Shown: positions 1 through 16,098, counted from the first letter of the stretch. The stretch: 64,000 bases of DNA from Glandiceps talaboti (GCF_964340395.1 NC_135564.1:6668861-6732860); one strand, 5' to 3'. Numbers and translations are program-made. Notes: a model not told the origin generated them from the sequence alone.

Positions 1-3000
1 CATCCCAACGTTATAAATAATTGACGGTTTTGCAGATAGTAACAAGTGTTGTAAATTGGTATTTTTGTCTCCCTTTCACAAGACTGGTTTCACACAGTGT
101 AGTGAAAATGGGCATGAGTAGGCATATTTCTATCTGCCAGTGTCACCTCTCTTTTAGCCTAGACGTGGAATCCATCGTAAAGGAATTTTTGAGTTCACAG
201 TCACGCAAAAATCCCCCACACGATTGAATTCTATCCTACCTCTCCCCTCCACAGGTTGAATTGTGACGGTAAACCTCAACTGGGAAAAGGGTTGGGATTA
301 TTACTAGCGTTCAATGTTTAAAAAAAATGTAAAATAATTATTCAATTTGACCATAATATAGATAATTTTGAATTTTGTGTCAATTTTACAACATCCTATA
401 ATTCTACATGTGTGAAATTGGCGGGAAACAGAAATGACGATTAATAAAGCATAATGCTTGACTTTAAATATTTATTTGTAATTACAAATGATTACTTTAC
501 TAGTTAATTTAGAAATCACTTCCTGTACGTGCAACAAACTTTTTACCTGTTTTAATTGTTTTAATTTGTTTATACAAAACGACAGACTTGGGCTATGTTG
601 TTTCATTTTTTCTCTGAGAAGGAAGTCATTGTTTTATTGTTTTATTGTTAAAAATCCAAAAAGAAAATCCAAGCATTTCTCATCTACATTGCTACTTTAA
701 GATGAAGCGGATTTTATAATAATAGGAATCTATGTTTGAAGTGAACGGAAATGACAGGGATTTACTTACATTTAGTATAGTCGAATCATCATTGATTGAA
801 TGGAAGTCAGGTCAAATTCCCGAACCGATAGTTTAAATAGGTTTTGTGTTAACACAAGTCGACAATTTGTAAGAGAATGGAAGAACCCAGCAATGATGGT
901 GTGAAAATTGAGGAGCTATCTGGTTTATACAGAGGATTCTTTTTTTGTAAATCGATAGTCAACATGACTCTGTGATCCAGCAGAATCTGACAATTATTGT
1001 GTAGTGTTCTATACCTACTACAGCTACATGACACTCGTGTGTGAGCTAAGAACGGCTTGGTTGTAAAACGAGATCCATTCACCGAACTTCCCGCGCTTTC
1101 ATACGTTAATAGAAAAGTGGTAAATATACCTCTAGTGACATGATAGAAGAAAGATATCAACATAAACTATATCAAAAATATTTCGAAATCAAAGTATATG
1201 AATTTCTTCACTGATGTATTATTTGACAGATACTATCGTTGTTAAAAATACTTCAAGTTGTCAAATACGTTTTAACGCCAAAGTCACGTCTTTGTTAGTT
1301 GGAAATGTCTTTTTCTGTGCAATATTGTTAAAATATTCTCGCCATTTTCATAACTCATGTTACATCACAGTGTGTATGTTTTAATGTGTATGAGGGTGTT
1401 CTAAAACTCGAGAATTTCCGTTTTTAATTTTTAACTTCAAAATTTCCAATTTAGGAGAGTGTTATGAAGACATACAAAAACAGCACAGGTTGACAAGGGA
1501 GGCAGGGAGAACGAGACGGACAAGATAGAAAGACACACAAAGGGACGTTCTTCGGTTTACACCCCTGTCCCCATTAATGAAATTTTACTTGAATTGGCAT
1601 CCTACTTGTACTATAAGCATTTGCAAATATAAACAAGGACAAAAGGGACGAACTATTTTTCAATCTTAATCTGTATTTGTAATATAAACTTAATTTCAGA
1701 GAAGAACGATTTTTGAAAGGTGGTGGAACTTTATTGGGAATAGTCACTCATCACTACCCTTCAAAATCACGACTATCGACAAACAAATTACTAATATACT
1801 CTTACGGAAGGACATTGTTCAGTAATTGTTTGACCTGAACACCATCACTTTTCCGGTGGGCTGACGAGTAGGCGGAGTCGGTTGGCGATTAATTTTTCAA
1901 CATTTCGGAAGGAAGTTGAACGTCGATAAGTTTGTTTCAAGTCAATTGGGCAAGGAGTGAGATAACCATACCGGATATTCGTTCTTATAATATACTTTGC
2001 CTACGAACACTAAAATCAAATTTTTTGTTGTTACTTCGCATGTAGTTTATTTAATTTGTCCATACTCTTTCGTCAATTAATATTAACAACTTAAATATCA
2101 AATACAACATTTTACAAATACACAAATAATATTGTACAGTCTCAACAAAACTCAACTCAAAGGGTTGCCAAAAGTTTTGACTAGCTTTCGTCCTGTTAAA
2201 CAGCGAACCATCAGAACTATCGATATTTTGTTGTTTATTTTTTAATTAAAAAAAATTATTTTTTCATAATCGTTTGATATAACGCATTTGAAAGAAAACC
2301 TAAGAAAAAAAGAAATGGCGATAAAGTCATTAAAATAAGGAAATCGGTTATCTCAAATTTAGGAAGGAAACTTCAACTATCAAAAAAGAGTATTTTAGCG
2401 CCAAAATTTCTTACAGATCAGACCCTTGATTTTGATACGCGCGCTTTAATTTTTATCACCTACAGCAATAAATTTTGAAACGAATGAAAGGAAACAGTGT
2501 ATACTGCTACGTCGACAAGGAAGACGAAATATATAATTGATCGTTTGGTGATACAGGCAGTGCAAATTACCCAAATAAAGACTTGAGTTAAAACCTATAA
2601 CAGGAAAAAACATGTTTTATTCTGAGAGCTGGTGTATCTCATTTGCTAGCCTTTCATTTTCCATTAAGAATTAACAATTATTCTATAGTTCGACCCATCG
2701 CTATCTTTCTCGCAGATATTAAATGTAATTTCATTTGCAATCCTATCTCAGTAGCTCGCATCGTTGACTCAGGTGCGTGCCTTTATTGTAAGCATTTTTA
2801 TCTGTGGTGCTCTTAATTTGCAGGTGGATGGCAAATGTATTTGTTCTTTAAGTATTGCGTCGTATCGGTTATAGACTCCTCAAAATGCGAGGTAAAGTCT
2901 ATTTCCCTCCAAGAGATAGCGTTGTCGCTGACGAGTGCAAACGTCAAAGGCTGTTAATATCTATGCTTTTGACAGAACAACTCACACCTGAAATGTGCCT

Positions 3001-3785
3001 TAACAAACCCAACCATGCATTTACAGCTAAAGTGTAGACCCTGTTAATTTGTATAGAACTTAATCCACGGCGTATCGATTTATTACTGAATGGGGCTACT
3101 TTAACAGATTCTATAATTACGCCAAATAAAATAGCTCCGGTTAGTAAACGTGTTTAAAATTGCCATTAAACTTAAGCAAGGAAATATTGCATAGGACTAC
3201 CTATGATCACCGGTATGGATTTCCTTATGTATTTACTTATTATATAAACCGTGGTATACACTTAAAGCTGCGACTAAACTTCTACATTAAGGGTGTGTAC
3301 ACGCGACAAAGCTCGGTAAATATATGTGGCACCTCACTGGAGTCTCGTGTGTACTAAACTGTTGTGAGCGTCGTAACTGTTAAAACAACTTTCGAATAGA
3401 GTCGGCTAGAAATGGAGACGATTAGTTTTGTGCTTTGAATGAAAAAGATGCTAAGAAGAAGCAGCTTTTAAATCTACATTTTTCCTAGTATTTGAACAGT
3501 TAGATTATAAAATTAAAATGCTAGTACGGTTTCCAAACAAGCTCTGTGCGTATGATACAATTGGATTCGATTACCAACTTTGTTGAGAAGAATAACTTTA
3601 AAATTGATATCATTTTTATCCAAACATCTGTTTTGATCAGTACGAGGTATTAATTTCATAAAATATTGGACCTTTCAGTTTCTACCAAAACACGATACTA
3701 GATTAGATATATCGAATATTCATTTTCTGTTTTTTCTGATTCACAAACTATGTTTGTATTGAAGCAACGAACCTCGAACCTACTA

Positions 3786-3786
<1 letters not shown>

Positions 3787-3837
<51 letters not shown>

Positions 3838-4172
3838 GTGTATGTATGTATGTATGTATGTCTGTGTCTGTCTGTGTGTGTGCGTGTATGTATGTATGTA
3901 TGTATGTATGTATGTATGTATGTATGTATGTATGTATGTATGTATGTATGTATGTATGTATGTATGTATGTATGTATGTATGTATGTATGTATGTATGTA
4001 TGTATGTATGTATGTATGTATGTATGTATGTATGTATGTATGTATGTATGTATGTATGTATGTATGTATGTGTGTGTGTGTGTATGTATGTGTGTGTGTG
4101 TGTGTGTGTGTGTCTGTCTGTGTGTGTCCGTCTGTCTCTTTGTGTGTCTGTCTATATATGTGTCTATATGTA
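3787..4172. repeat. Compound TG / TGTA microsatellite
   Basis: A (TG)n block, then about 170 bases of perfect (TATG)n, then interrupted TG and TCTG. The long YVCM and YIHT open frames here are translations of the repeat. Confidence 0.97.
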
Positions 4173-5757
4173 TGATCTAGTATGTTTGTAGGCACAGACA
4201 TGAATAATACATGTTATGGAAAACCCCGAATAAAAAAAACCTTGTTTAAACTATTATCTGTATAAGTATCGTCTCCATAGCAACCATTTATACGATGTTA
4301 TTGATTAATTAGACAGTGATTTCAATATTTCAAACTATAACACTTGTCACCATTTCAAAAAGACAACGATAATGGTATTTATTGTCCATTGTAATTATAA
4401 CTCAATTTTACATTGAAACATATTAGTTTTAAAATTGATTTTATTTTTATTGAACACTTGTTATTGTTATCCAGCCAATGATTATTTAAGATTCATAAAA
4501 TTAAATTAAAAACTAACAATAGGGAACTTGCAATCCAGAATGAGCATGCTCAGACGCAAAGGACTGTGGGATTATCTGTGGTTATCGTAATCCCTAATCT
4601 GGAGCTATTGATAAAACAAACATCCCACAATGGTCAGGGTAGCTATGAATTGATTATTTGTGGTTGCAAACAATGCAACATCATTGTTTACAATACCAAT
4701 TCATTAGTATTCATTATCACATTTCCCATGATGCAACAACAACAACAAATGATACACGTGTACACGTCATCGTCGATGAATGTAAGTTGTTTATATATAT
4801 CATGTACGTATATCTTTAAAACATTCAAAATTACAAGAACAAAAAATGGGTACCTATTGCAACATTGTTTCAAACGAGGTCTTGATATTAAATTATTGAC
4901 GGGCGTTTTAGAATATAAACGCAATTATTCAAAGATTGCAATACATGAAAAATTAATTTTTATCTGATAATCGTGATTTTACGGTTACTCTCATTATTCT
5001 CCATCTCTTCTGCCCCCCCCCCCACCCCACCACCCCCTCGTCATTTACAGCTGCTGCTTATATCGCCTCTTCCTCCTCCTTTCCAAATTTCCCAAAAAGT
5101 CATGATTTCCAAGTTAAGAATGAGAAAAGGGGGTAAAAACACCATGCACATGTGAGAAGAGTGGATTTGATGGACCGATAGAATCTTGACCGATAAAATC
5201 CTATTATTAAATTGTAAAAAAACTCGTGTTTTTGTATGATCCAGTAATTAAAGGATTTGCCTAGCAAATCAATAGCGAAAATTAAAGATCACGGTAAAAA
5301 GTGTTTACACTCAATTTAAGCAGAGTAGCTGTGACGTCGTCCTGTCAACACACTCAAATCGATTACGTGGTTCAGTACCGGGGAAGCTACTCTTGATATG
5401 CCGGAAAGTGCTCTTCCCCGTAAGGGTTGGCCCGGTAACGATTATAGTGAAAGTGCATAACTTCAGTGAAGTGAGGAGCAGTTAGTGATACGTGATCGCT
5501 GATAATTTAGTACGTTTTGGAGAACATGCCTTGTACAGTGCAACAACACGTATATAGGGCGATAGCAGCCTCAAATGATATTGATACAGGTTTGCTAATG
5601 GGGAAGTAATGGGGGAAATTATGAGTGTATAGACACATTCGTGCTCAGTAATATAGTTTGTTTTATCAGTGTATTTTTTGTTATTAATCTTGTAGTTAAA
5701 CTTGATGTCAGTGTGTAAATCGGGGCGTGCATGTGCGTGTCTGCCTGCGTACCTGCT

Positions 5758-5815
5758 TATGTATGTATGTATGTATGTATGTATGTATGTATGTATGTAT
5801 GTATGTATGTATGTA

Positions 5816-5864
<49 letters not shown>

Positions 5865-5978
5865 ATGTATGTATGTATGTATGTATGTATGTATGTATGT
5901 ATGTATGTATGTATGTATGTATGTATTCATGTGTGTGCGTGTGTGTGTGGGTAGGTAGGTAGGTAGGTAGGTAGGTAT
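5758..5978. repeat. Compound TATG / TG / GGTA microsatellite
   Basis: Two (TATG)n blocks surround a (TG)n core, and a short (TAGG)n tail ends the array. Confidence 0.97.
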
Positions 5979-7209
5979 GTGCGTGTGTTTTGGTATGTAA
6001 GTCTACGTGTGTTTATTAATTAGGTCCTCATTTAGGTTTGGGAAATGCAAATATCATGGGGTTGACAGTTTGTTAACCAGGTTAGGTAGTACTCGTAACT
6101 GATCTATCCACGGAGTTGCAACGTAACATCAGAGGCAGTTTACTCTTCTGACGTTTGCAGTGTTTGTGTCGTTTGCATTTACTCTGCGAGCAAGTCAATT
6201 ACTGACTGGTTGACATGTCGGTGAAATGACTGTTAAAGTAACCATTCCTCCAAGCAATCAAACCCATCAAGAAAGTCAAATTCAATCAAAATTGGAGGAT
6301 TGGGATTTCCACAAAGATTTCACAAATTCGACACATTGTTTAATTGAAATCCGTATGCTCATCCCATGAATCACTCCAAACACTCAGCGAATCTCCGGAG
6401 GAATGTGCGGTCTGGGCTAATGCGCACAGGTTAACAACGCGACCGCCGTCAGCATACAGAATTAGTGCATTTAGATGCGAGCTGATAGATTGAAGCGATG
6501 TTTATGAAACAGACAACACTCTAAAGACACGTTCTCTCTTTGTCGATTTCATCGTTAATTGATTTCATGGTGTGTATCTGAAGCCGATAGGGGACTTTTT
6601 TCCTATATTTGTACGGGTGATTTCTCCATTACGTTCGCAACAGCACAAAGAGGGAAAGACGATTTCACTTTAGGTCACGCTGGCAAAACACTCGACTGAA
6701 AGGCAGGAAAATCGAAACGAAATACCATAATGTACAAATTAAAAGACGTTAAAATTATACCTTACTATTGACTTTTAACTTCATTTATGGAAATACACAT
6801 TAGGATAAAGATTTGACATTCCGACGCCCGGATTCCCGCAAGACGGGTCGATCGCTGCAATAGTGTATTGAAAGACGGCGAATCTAATAAATGAACATTT
6901 CAAATCGTGTACGATGTTATGTTCGCACGCCAGTCGATGTCTAGTCTAACGGACTATGTCTATTCGCTTTCTATAGATATTTTGATCGGCTATTTGCACA
7001 GATGTTGGTGAAATCAATCACCTTTCTTGTATGCTTTTTGTGTCATTTATCTCAGTAAGAGTTCGCATTTCTTCCTTAAACACGTTTCTTCGTCTTGTCA
7101 TGCAATGACTGGGCCAGACATTGCAAACTGTTACCCAATGTTTGTTCGACAAATCACATAGCGAGACTGTTACGAACCAGTAACAAATCGATTAACCATC
7201 TTATCATTT

Positions 7210-7504
7210 AACCAACCAACCAACCAACCAACCAACCAACCAACCAACCAACCAACCAACCAACCAACCAACCAACCAACCAACCAACCAACCAACCAAC
7301 CAACCAACCAACCAACCAACCAACCAACCAACCAACCAACCAACCAACCAACCAACCAACCAACCAACCAACCAACCAACCAACCAACCAACCAACCAAC
7401 CAACCAACCAACCAACCAACCAACCAACACGGACCGACGACCCACCCATAAACAACCAACCACCAACCACCCCTAACCAACCAACCAACCAACCAACCAA
7501 CCAA
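7210..7504. repeat. (CCAA)n microsatellite
   Basis: About 219 bases of near-perfect CCAA units, a 46-base interruption, and a second short CCAA block. The minus strand is (TTGG)n, a G-pair motif able to form two-layer quadruplexes in principle. Confidence 0.97.
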
Positions 7505-8159
7505 CTAAATATCAACCCACATAATAAACAAACTGAAGAACCAGATGAACTGACCAATACAGCTATAAGCAGTAAACAAACGCGAACAAAGAATCAATTA
7601 AATAACCATTCAACCTGACAATTCCTGTCTTACCACATCACAATTCAAACTCTGACGTCATGACAGACAGCAATCAGTCATCTTACTCCATTTCTTTCAC
7701 ATCGTCAACTTACACTTGAACGTTTCTTGTCCCTAGTTTCGCCTCGAGGATTACAGGCTTTCCGCTGATGACGTCACGGTAAATGTAGTTCATGTCCTAG
7801 CAGCATTGACAATTCTATTTTGCCAAATACTATGACATCACATATGACAAGACTATACAATTGCAGTAAATATATTAGATTTGTATCATGACTTGCGTGC
7901 AATACAATGAATAAAACAAACAAAAACTAAAAAACAACAACCCATAGGAGATATAGGCCGTAAGAATCGTTGTGTTACATCCGTTTACATGTGATGAGTG
8001 CTGGCTGATAGCGTGGTACGAATGTCTGCATTTTACAGACCATACGAGATAGTGAGTCAAACAAGATCTTAAGTCCAACATAACAAACAAGGTTGACAAA
8101 CAATACGTGGTACGTCGTACGTCACGATCACTATGTAAATTCTTATACATCCAAATTGA

Positions 8160-8470
<311 letters not shown>

Positions 8471-11216
8471 TGATATCACTGTTCACTTCAAGTTGAGGAA
8501 AAGTTGTTTGCGTAAACCATGTAAATTTCTTCTCGGATACAAAGCTTTGTTTCAATGTCCCTAGTTGCTGGCTATGTTTTCGGGGCGTGGAACGTCGACC
8601 TCACTCAAGACGTGAGTTGTTAAACAGCCGATTGTGTCGCCGTGCTTTTATAAGTCTCTCGGCCTAATGTGTCAGCAAAGTTCTTATTTTTTTAAATGAA
8701 GTAGTAGTATGAATGTGTATTTCGGGACACGCGAAAAGCAAGAGCAAATGCACTACTCTATACACGTGTCCGATATATTGAAAATCTTATTTATAAAAGA
8801 AAATAAAAATACTGTTAGAGTGATAGCATTTGTGAGACTTGCACGTAAACGATACCTGGTAAATTTGATAACACGACGATGGGGGCGCTGTTGATACTTG
8901 CTAGGGAAACGAAATAAGTCGCACACCCAAAGAAAACTCACTTACTAAATATTTACAAGTAATCTCGCCAGGTTACAATCAAATATGTGCAATGATTACA
9001 GCTCGGCAGGCGAGTGCAAACGAGAACCCAAACCCGCATCCAAAACAATTGTAACTTTTTTTTATTAGCTACACTAACGCTAATCTCCAAACGATGTGTT
9101 TTTGTTAGGTTAAAAACAGGGAGGGAATGCGTCTATATATTGTTAACACAAGTAACGCTCACAGTGGGCACACCTGAATAGCACAGTGTTACATCAGTCA
9201 ATGGAAACGAATTACTCCTGGACAATAACAGTGTTTGATGGTTCAATGGCGCCACCACGGACACCACCAACTCATTCTTCCGCGTAATTTCTGTTAACAG
9301 TATTTTTCACTGCAGTTTTCACGGCAATTGTACAAGTAAACAAGGTAAACATTGGATTTTTTGGGGATCCAAATTGGATTATTGGATTACACCAGTTTAA
9401 GGGTTTGAATAATATAGACAAACAAGCACACGTACAACGCACTCTGAATCCGGGACACCAGTTCATCAACCCTGGAGGTATACACACTGAAGTGGTTCAT
9501 AGCTACATCTGAAGGAGATACAGGTCAGACTTCGTAGTACGGTTTTTTTTCACTGAAAATTATAGAAGTCGGCAAGATAAGAGGGAATGTCTATTGTTGA
9601 GGTTGGATGTCTCTGTGACAACTTTACTGACACGCGCTGATATCTGTAGGCGCTGTTTGTTCGGTCTCAATTACAAGAGTTAGTTGCTCGTCTTCTGCTT
9701 GAATGAACCTCAAAAACCTCCGTGATGAAGTAATTTACTGTCCATAGATACAGCCTTCCAAATTCCCAGGCCCATATATGTCCGTGAATAAGCAAGCAAA
9801 CAAAAACTTCTCGAAGTGTTGATTTCATTTACACGACACGAATCATTCAAACATGTTACGATCACCGTCCACAGCTGTAAACAAGCTAAATAGTGAGAAA
9901 TAGAAAATGACATTTAGGAATGACATAGGTGTCGCTGGGGGCGCTGTATATAGCTTCCTTTGTTTGGTCATAGACACTGGAGACGTCTATGGTTTGGCTG
10001 ATGATACAGTGCTGGTATGACTTGAAAAAAAAAAACTGCCGTTAAAATGTAGGGCCACATAAACTTTCGATGGGGTTTTATGTATGTGTGTGTGTGGGGG
10101 GGGGATGGGGGTGGGGGTTAAGGTGACTGTTAGATCCCTTGAAAGATACTTCATTTTCTGGTCATGTTGAAATATTTCATCGTCTCAACTTTACGTTACT
10201 AACCCCCTCCCATTTGTCGCATTGAAGGTCATTGCTAACTAACATTTCAATAGTCTCGTAAAAGTGTCCAAAAAGTATACCCGTGTTAGTCTTTCCTGTT
10301 GTCCCTAGGGTGGTCTACGAAATACTCTCTGTCTCTAATCCCAGCGAATTAAACGACTGCTATTATTCAAACACATTCATAACTAAAGAGAAACCCAGTC
10401 ACACTTTATAAAAGGCAATTCTCTCGTGGTATCGGCTTATTCAAGCTTTTTAAATTAAGGTTACATCGTCAGGTGTGGCCATTTCTTAACACAGGGTACT
10501 GTTCACAATTTATCTCAAATTGAAATGGTGGTTGGCTGTTGCTGTCGGTCCAACTCGGTGGGAAAGAATCCCAAACAACCGAAATAAGCATTGTCAAGAT
10601 AACAGAAAGTCCGTACATGTAGTCTGGGCGGACTCAAGACAGCGTGTTGGGATATGAAAGCTGATACAGTTACTTTTTTAAAAAGAGCTTGCGAGATAAA
10701 GACTTTATAAAAAGTTCCGCTTTGAACACGCGTTTTTCCTAAATTGTCAGTGTGCAGTCAGTAGGAAAATATTGTTAACCGCGTCCTTGCTATGGCGCTG
10801 TTTTCAACTCAAATCAGACCAAATTGAGGTTCTAAACAAAATACGGCACAAACCCGTAATTCGATTAATTTTGCGTGTTTGCACAACATTTTGCTGAAAC
10901 TATGGAGTCACCAACAGAGTATGCATAATCCGGTTCTGACAACAAATCTCGTAGACACTTGATTAGGTGTGTATAGGGTCATAAAATGATACAGATAGAA
11001 CTAAGGCTTGTCTCAAATCTCAAGACTCTCTATTCCAACATGAACATGTCACAGTCGACCAATAAACATTAGTTAAGCTTAAAACTTCTGTTGAAAATTT
11101 TGTTAGAACAGGAGAGATTATGAGTAATTAAGACATAGTTTTAGAAGTTTTTAAACTATTATTCAAGGTGGAGACATTAAAGTTTGACTAACACAGAATG
11201 TATGTAGAAAAAGAAA

Positions 11217-11488
<272 letters not shown>

Positions 11489-13379
11489 GACTGACTGATT
11501 GATTCAGGTGGGTAATTCAGTCACCAAATGAATGGATTTCAGAATTACATGAGTGAATGTATAATATAAAAAATGAAATGTTAAACACAAACAAACAAAA
11601 CAATTATAGGAATATAAAACTTATGGGTGAAAAAGGCACCGAGTTATACAGACATCAATAGTGGTTTTTAGCAAATCTTTACAGCAAATAATTCAAAACC
11701 GAGACTGAGGTATGTTTCTACCCCGGAACCCGAGTTACAGATGGGCACTTAACCTCTGACTCGTCATTATACCTGAAACCATGAACTTGTTAGTCTTTTT
11801 TAGTTCTGAGAATTTATTCATTATAATCAATTCCATCTTACCAGAATCAAACTTTCTACAATTACATACCAGGATATGAACTTTAGTATTAATGGTGCCC
11901 CTTGCCCACACTTTTGATGGCACCAAACAGGGTTGCACGTTTTTTTTTCTTAAAAAAAGTCCTGTGAACGAAACATATTCCGGCTAACAGATGTTGGCTG
12001 CAATTGAAACCTCGACAGTCACTGGGAGAGTATCGGAGAGGGGAAAAGCTTGGGGTATGGAGCGCATCAAATTTAAATTACTCAATTAAAAGACCAGTCA
12101 TCGAGTACGTGTAAGTAACGATTGCTCGCAGCTATAAACGATAATCAAGTTGTGCTAGCAACAACATAATACTATAGCCTGAACGATAAATATCTTAATT
12201 GCCTACGTTCTTACTTTACCGCTTTCCCTGGACCCACAACAAAGCAGGATGTGTACTATTTCAACGTGGACAACTCCAACGTACGTCCAAGACCGTATCA
12301 AATACTCTAAAAGACTATATAAAGACATTTTCCCATTAATACACAAACAAAAACTGCCGGAGGAGGGGGACATTTTTCCTAGCTTCTCACGCGGGATCAC
12401 AAAATGCGCCTCTTTTTTTAAATTGGATTTATATTTCTCCCGCGTCTCGGTCGGCTTCACATTGTAATGGAGTTCCAATTCGAGTTAGTATGTTTACTTG
12501 ACTTTTAAATTTCCGGCGATTCCCTGTCCAGTACCGTCTACAGACCTCAGAAATTAACGTGTTCAGCTGCTTAAATCTGTTTATAGTAACATCGACTTTG
12601 GCAAAGCGATGAGTGCTGAGTTGTGTATGTATCGTGGTGAAATCACCTTCCTGTCGATTTTGTCCACTGAAATCCGAGTACCGGGAACATTTGATATATA
12701 TATTACTATGGTAAAACTTGACTTATTCACATATTAAAATGATCTTTGAAATGTACATTTCTCTGTATGCAAATAATATTACAGATTATGTAATTCGATA
12801 ACAGGTGTTCGATTTGGAGATAAACCAAGTATTTGTACGTTACGGCTGAATGTGTTTGTTTAAAAAAAATTATGTCGTATTTGTGGGGTCGTGGAGTACA
12901 CGACATAGAAACTAAATATCTCGGGAAGAAAAATTTCCCACCAGTACTTTCCCTTATAAAGCAAATTAGAAATCTATCGAAATGATGTGACAGCCCATTC
13001 TTTACACTGTCGATCCCCGTGGCATTCCGTAACCTTCTAAGGCGGTGAGATTTGATTGTAGGGTACAAAGAACCGATAATGAAGTTTAAAGTAGACTAAA
13101 GTAGTCAAACTATCTCGCTTTACTGTCCGAAGATTGATTGTTATATGTTGAAGACGTCTCAGTCACCTCATAAAGGGAATCCTTAAACTGAATATTGCGG
13201 TTTCAACAGGTCTCAAATTCATGAAAGACATATAACGTATCACCTTAAAGTATATGTAGGCAAATAGTTACTGTATATCGTTATGGCGGTAGTGAAAGGC
13301 ACTGTTAGTTCGTTAGTAGTTTGATGACGATGGTTAGATAGACAGACACTTTGAAATAGATTTTGTACACAATATTTCT

Positions 13380-13482
13380 CAAACAAACAAACAAACAAAC
13401 AAACAAACAAACAAACAAATAGACAACACACAAACAAACAAACAAACACACAAATAGACAACACACAAACAAACAAACAACA
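13380..13482. repeat. Interrupted (AAAC)n microsatellite
   Basis: Three AAAC blocks separated by AGACAACAC interruptions, indicating internal duplication of a longer unit. Confidence 0.93.
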
Positions 13483-14187
13483 TGTCCAATAACAGGAATA
13501 ACAGCATTACCAAGCGTCTAAACAACCATAAATCCAGATAGTAAGGCAATCAAATAACCCATCTCCAAAACAAAACCAACGAAAGCAAATGCATAAGGAA
13601 GCATGAACACGATAAAATCACGCCGTACACAATGAAGTATACTGAAGACGTCCCTTGACTCTCACAAGATAAAAACAACCAATGCATATCTATACTCAAG
13701 TTTATTACAGCATCCAATTTGCATTATGAACTTGCACGTGTACGTGTGATCAAGTTGTAAAACACTGGATTCATTTTACAGGGTCAGAGGTCAGATGTTG
13801 TTTCAACGAGGAAGCGAAGACAAAACAAAAAATAAAAACCAAGTAGTTACAGAACAGTAGAATCATGAAGATGATAAATCAATTGCAAAGAGTGAATGAA
13901 AGATGACTAAAAAACTCTAGACCCTGGACATCCTGGCTGTTAATATTATTTTTAAAAATCATAATCAGTTCATGAAAAAAGAAGCTTTTGGAAGTAGCAT
14001 ATACCGTCTCCTCGGGATGAATTCATTTTCAAGCTTAACCAGACAAATTATACTTCAAACGTTTGACTGAAAATATTACTTTTTTTGTTTCTAGCTTCGA
14101 ATGTAAGTATCCATCCTACACTATCAAAAGTAGTTGTGTATTCGTTGTTTTACTGTGATACTAAATTTGTGTTTCACATTTTCCATG

Positions 14188-14193
14188 TTTATT
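14188..14193 (-). terminator. Candidate engrailed polyadenylation signal
   Basis: On the minus strand this is AATAAA. It is the first exact hexamer found downstream of the engrailed stop, implying a 3' UTR of about 600 bases. No transcript evidence is available, and A/T-rich DNA gives chance matches. Confidence 0.35.
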
Positions 14194-14782
14194 AAAAGTT
14201 GATCAAACATCGTTGAAATGTTGGAAAGATTTCCATCGGCAACGAAATAAAAAGGTGCGTCATTTTGTAGTAGTCTCCGTGGTTATATTTACACACACAA
14301 TACAAGACATAAAATGTTTAATAAGTTATTTTCTCCGTGTTCTCCCTCAGCGATTGATGGAGTTGCAAAGTATGTCACCTTCGCTGCCTTTACGTGATGC
14401 AACACAGGAAAAAAGAAACACGGTCCGTGACTGAGTCATATCTCTCTCGCACGATGTGGACATACCGGGTGTTCACTACGTCGTTATAATATAATTGCAG
14501 ACGCATTTCCGATTGAGAACGTAACGGTGCATGATCACAGACGAATCCATATAGCCCTCTCGGTCCCTTAATGTGATTTTTATGAAGTGTTAACCCCAGT
14601 GTTGCAACTGTTGCGCAGACTGGTATGTATATGGTGTGGGTGGGTACCTCCTTAATGAACCAGTGTATCAATTACCCCATCTCCCACATTATGTCTGCGC
14701 TATATCCGTGTTCATTTCCATATCTATAACTCATTTCAGAGACCGTGACTTAATTAATATCATTAAAGTTGAAAATTGTAGC

Positions 14783-15093
14783 TCAGTCTTCCATGTCGTC
14801 TTCGGTCGCGGGTACCGTTGAGTGGTTGTACAGTCCCTGTTGCATCAAATGTGAGGCCAAACCGTTCCGCCCTCCATTGGATTTTTTAATTTTGGCTCGT
14901 TTGTTCTGGAACCAAATCTTGATTTGAGATTCGTTCAGTTTCAGTTCTTGTGCCAGGGATTGTCTCCTTTGTTCTGTCAAATAACGACTGTCGTCAAATT
15001 CACGTTTTAATCGTTCTAGTTGGTCTGCAGTAAACGCCGTCCGTGGTCGTTTCTCCTCGCTTTTCTTGTGTTTTGAACGACGAGACCTAGGGC
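14783..15093 (-). CDS. en: engrailed exon 2: homeodomain and EH5 (C-terminal exon)
   Basis: This is the last coding exon of engrailed, a homeodomain transcription factor acting in the nucleus in segment, shell-field or neural patterning depending on the phylum. The acceptor cag lies at 15096-15094. Two bases complete the Gly codon begun by exon 1 (phase 1), and 102 codons plus a stop follow. A short basic EH3-like stretch ([12 protein letters not shown]) precedes a homeodomain at about protein residues 198-257. It starts with the engrailed hallmark [12 protein letters not shown] and has recognition helix [15 protein letters not shown] (W48, F49, Q50, N51, K52, R53). The EH5 block after it ([19 protein letters not shown]) is specific to engrailed, so the family call is firm. 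The tail is acidic (EDDMED). The open frame continues upstream into a long serine/leucine run, but that is the intronic CT repeat. The paralogue or orthologue group below Engrailed cannot be set from one copy. Confidence 0.96.
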
Positions 15094-15167
15094 CTGTGAA
15101 ATATAAAAATATACACAATATGAGTAAAAAAATTGAAAAGAATAAAATATTACTGGGAAAGCAGAGG

Positions 15168-15308
<141 letters not shown>

Positions 15309-15360
15309 ATATATGTGATACTCATCGATGTATGCGTGTAGGGAAGGATAAATAGCACAT

Positions 15361-15595
15361 TAGACAGATAGATAAATAAATAAATAAATAAATAAATATT
15401 TAGAGAAAGATAAAGCTAAATTTCGAGTGATAAAGATGACAAAATACTGAAACCTTAAAATGTGTAGGATATATTTGGTAGTAAAATCATAATTTTCAGC
15501 AACTATTTGATTTAAATTGGCAGACATAAATTATTTATTGACACTTGCCCTGTAAACCAAACAACTACGTACACTGTAGATATACAGACAAACGC

Positions 15596-15645
<50 letters not shown>
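15361..15645. repeat. (AAAT)n and (CAGA)n short arrays
   Basis: AAAT units at 15371-15400 and CAGA units at 15595-15645, with ordinary AT-rich DNA between them. Confidence 0.9.
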
Positions 15646-16090
15646 GCCATTTCGTCATCCTTTCAAATACTCTTTGACTAACTTAAAACGAACAACAACT
15701 ATAGACACAAGGTAGAGCCAACGACATCAGTTTTGACAAATATTAAAATATAAAAAAATGTGTTTCCTGAATGTAAATTGGGTAAAATAAAGATCTAAAA
15801 ACACTTCAAATTACTACTGATAAATTGTCCATCCTTGGTGCAAAGTTGAAGATATTCATCTTAAGTGTCTGATAAGGATAATAAATTGCTACATTAAAGT
15901 TGAGATCGTCATCTTTACACTATGGACTATCAATTAAGTCGTGTCAAAACCAATATAAACCCCCATCCAATATTCTCTCTAACCACCATCATTATAGTAA
16001 TAAGCTAACAATCAGGTTAGCAACGTCGTGAGGTTTCATCTTATCTATGTATCTGTCCATCCATTTATCCATCCATCGTTCATCTATCAA

Positions 16091-16098
16091 TTTCTGTC

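Noticed and set aside
849-1163. 104-residue minus-strand ORF
   Set aside because: No domain, no splice sites of note.
3698-4201. Long open frames of repeated YVCM, YIHT and VCVC (also at 5.8, 20.3, 62.0 kb)
   Set aside because: They are translations of TATG/TG microsatellites, open in several frames and both strands at once.
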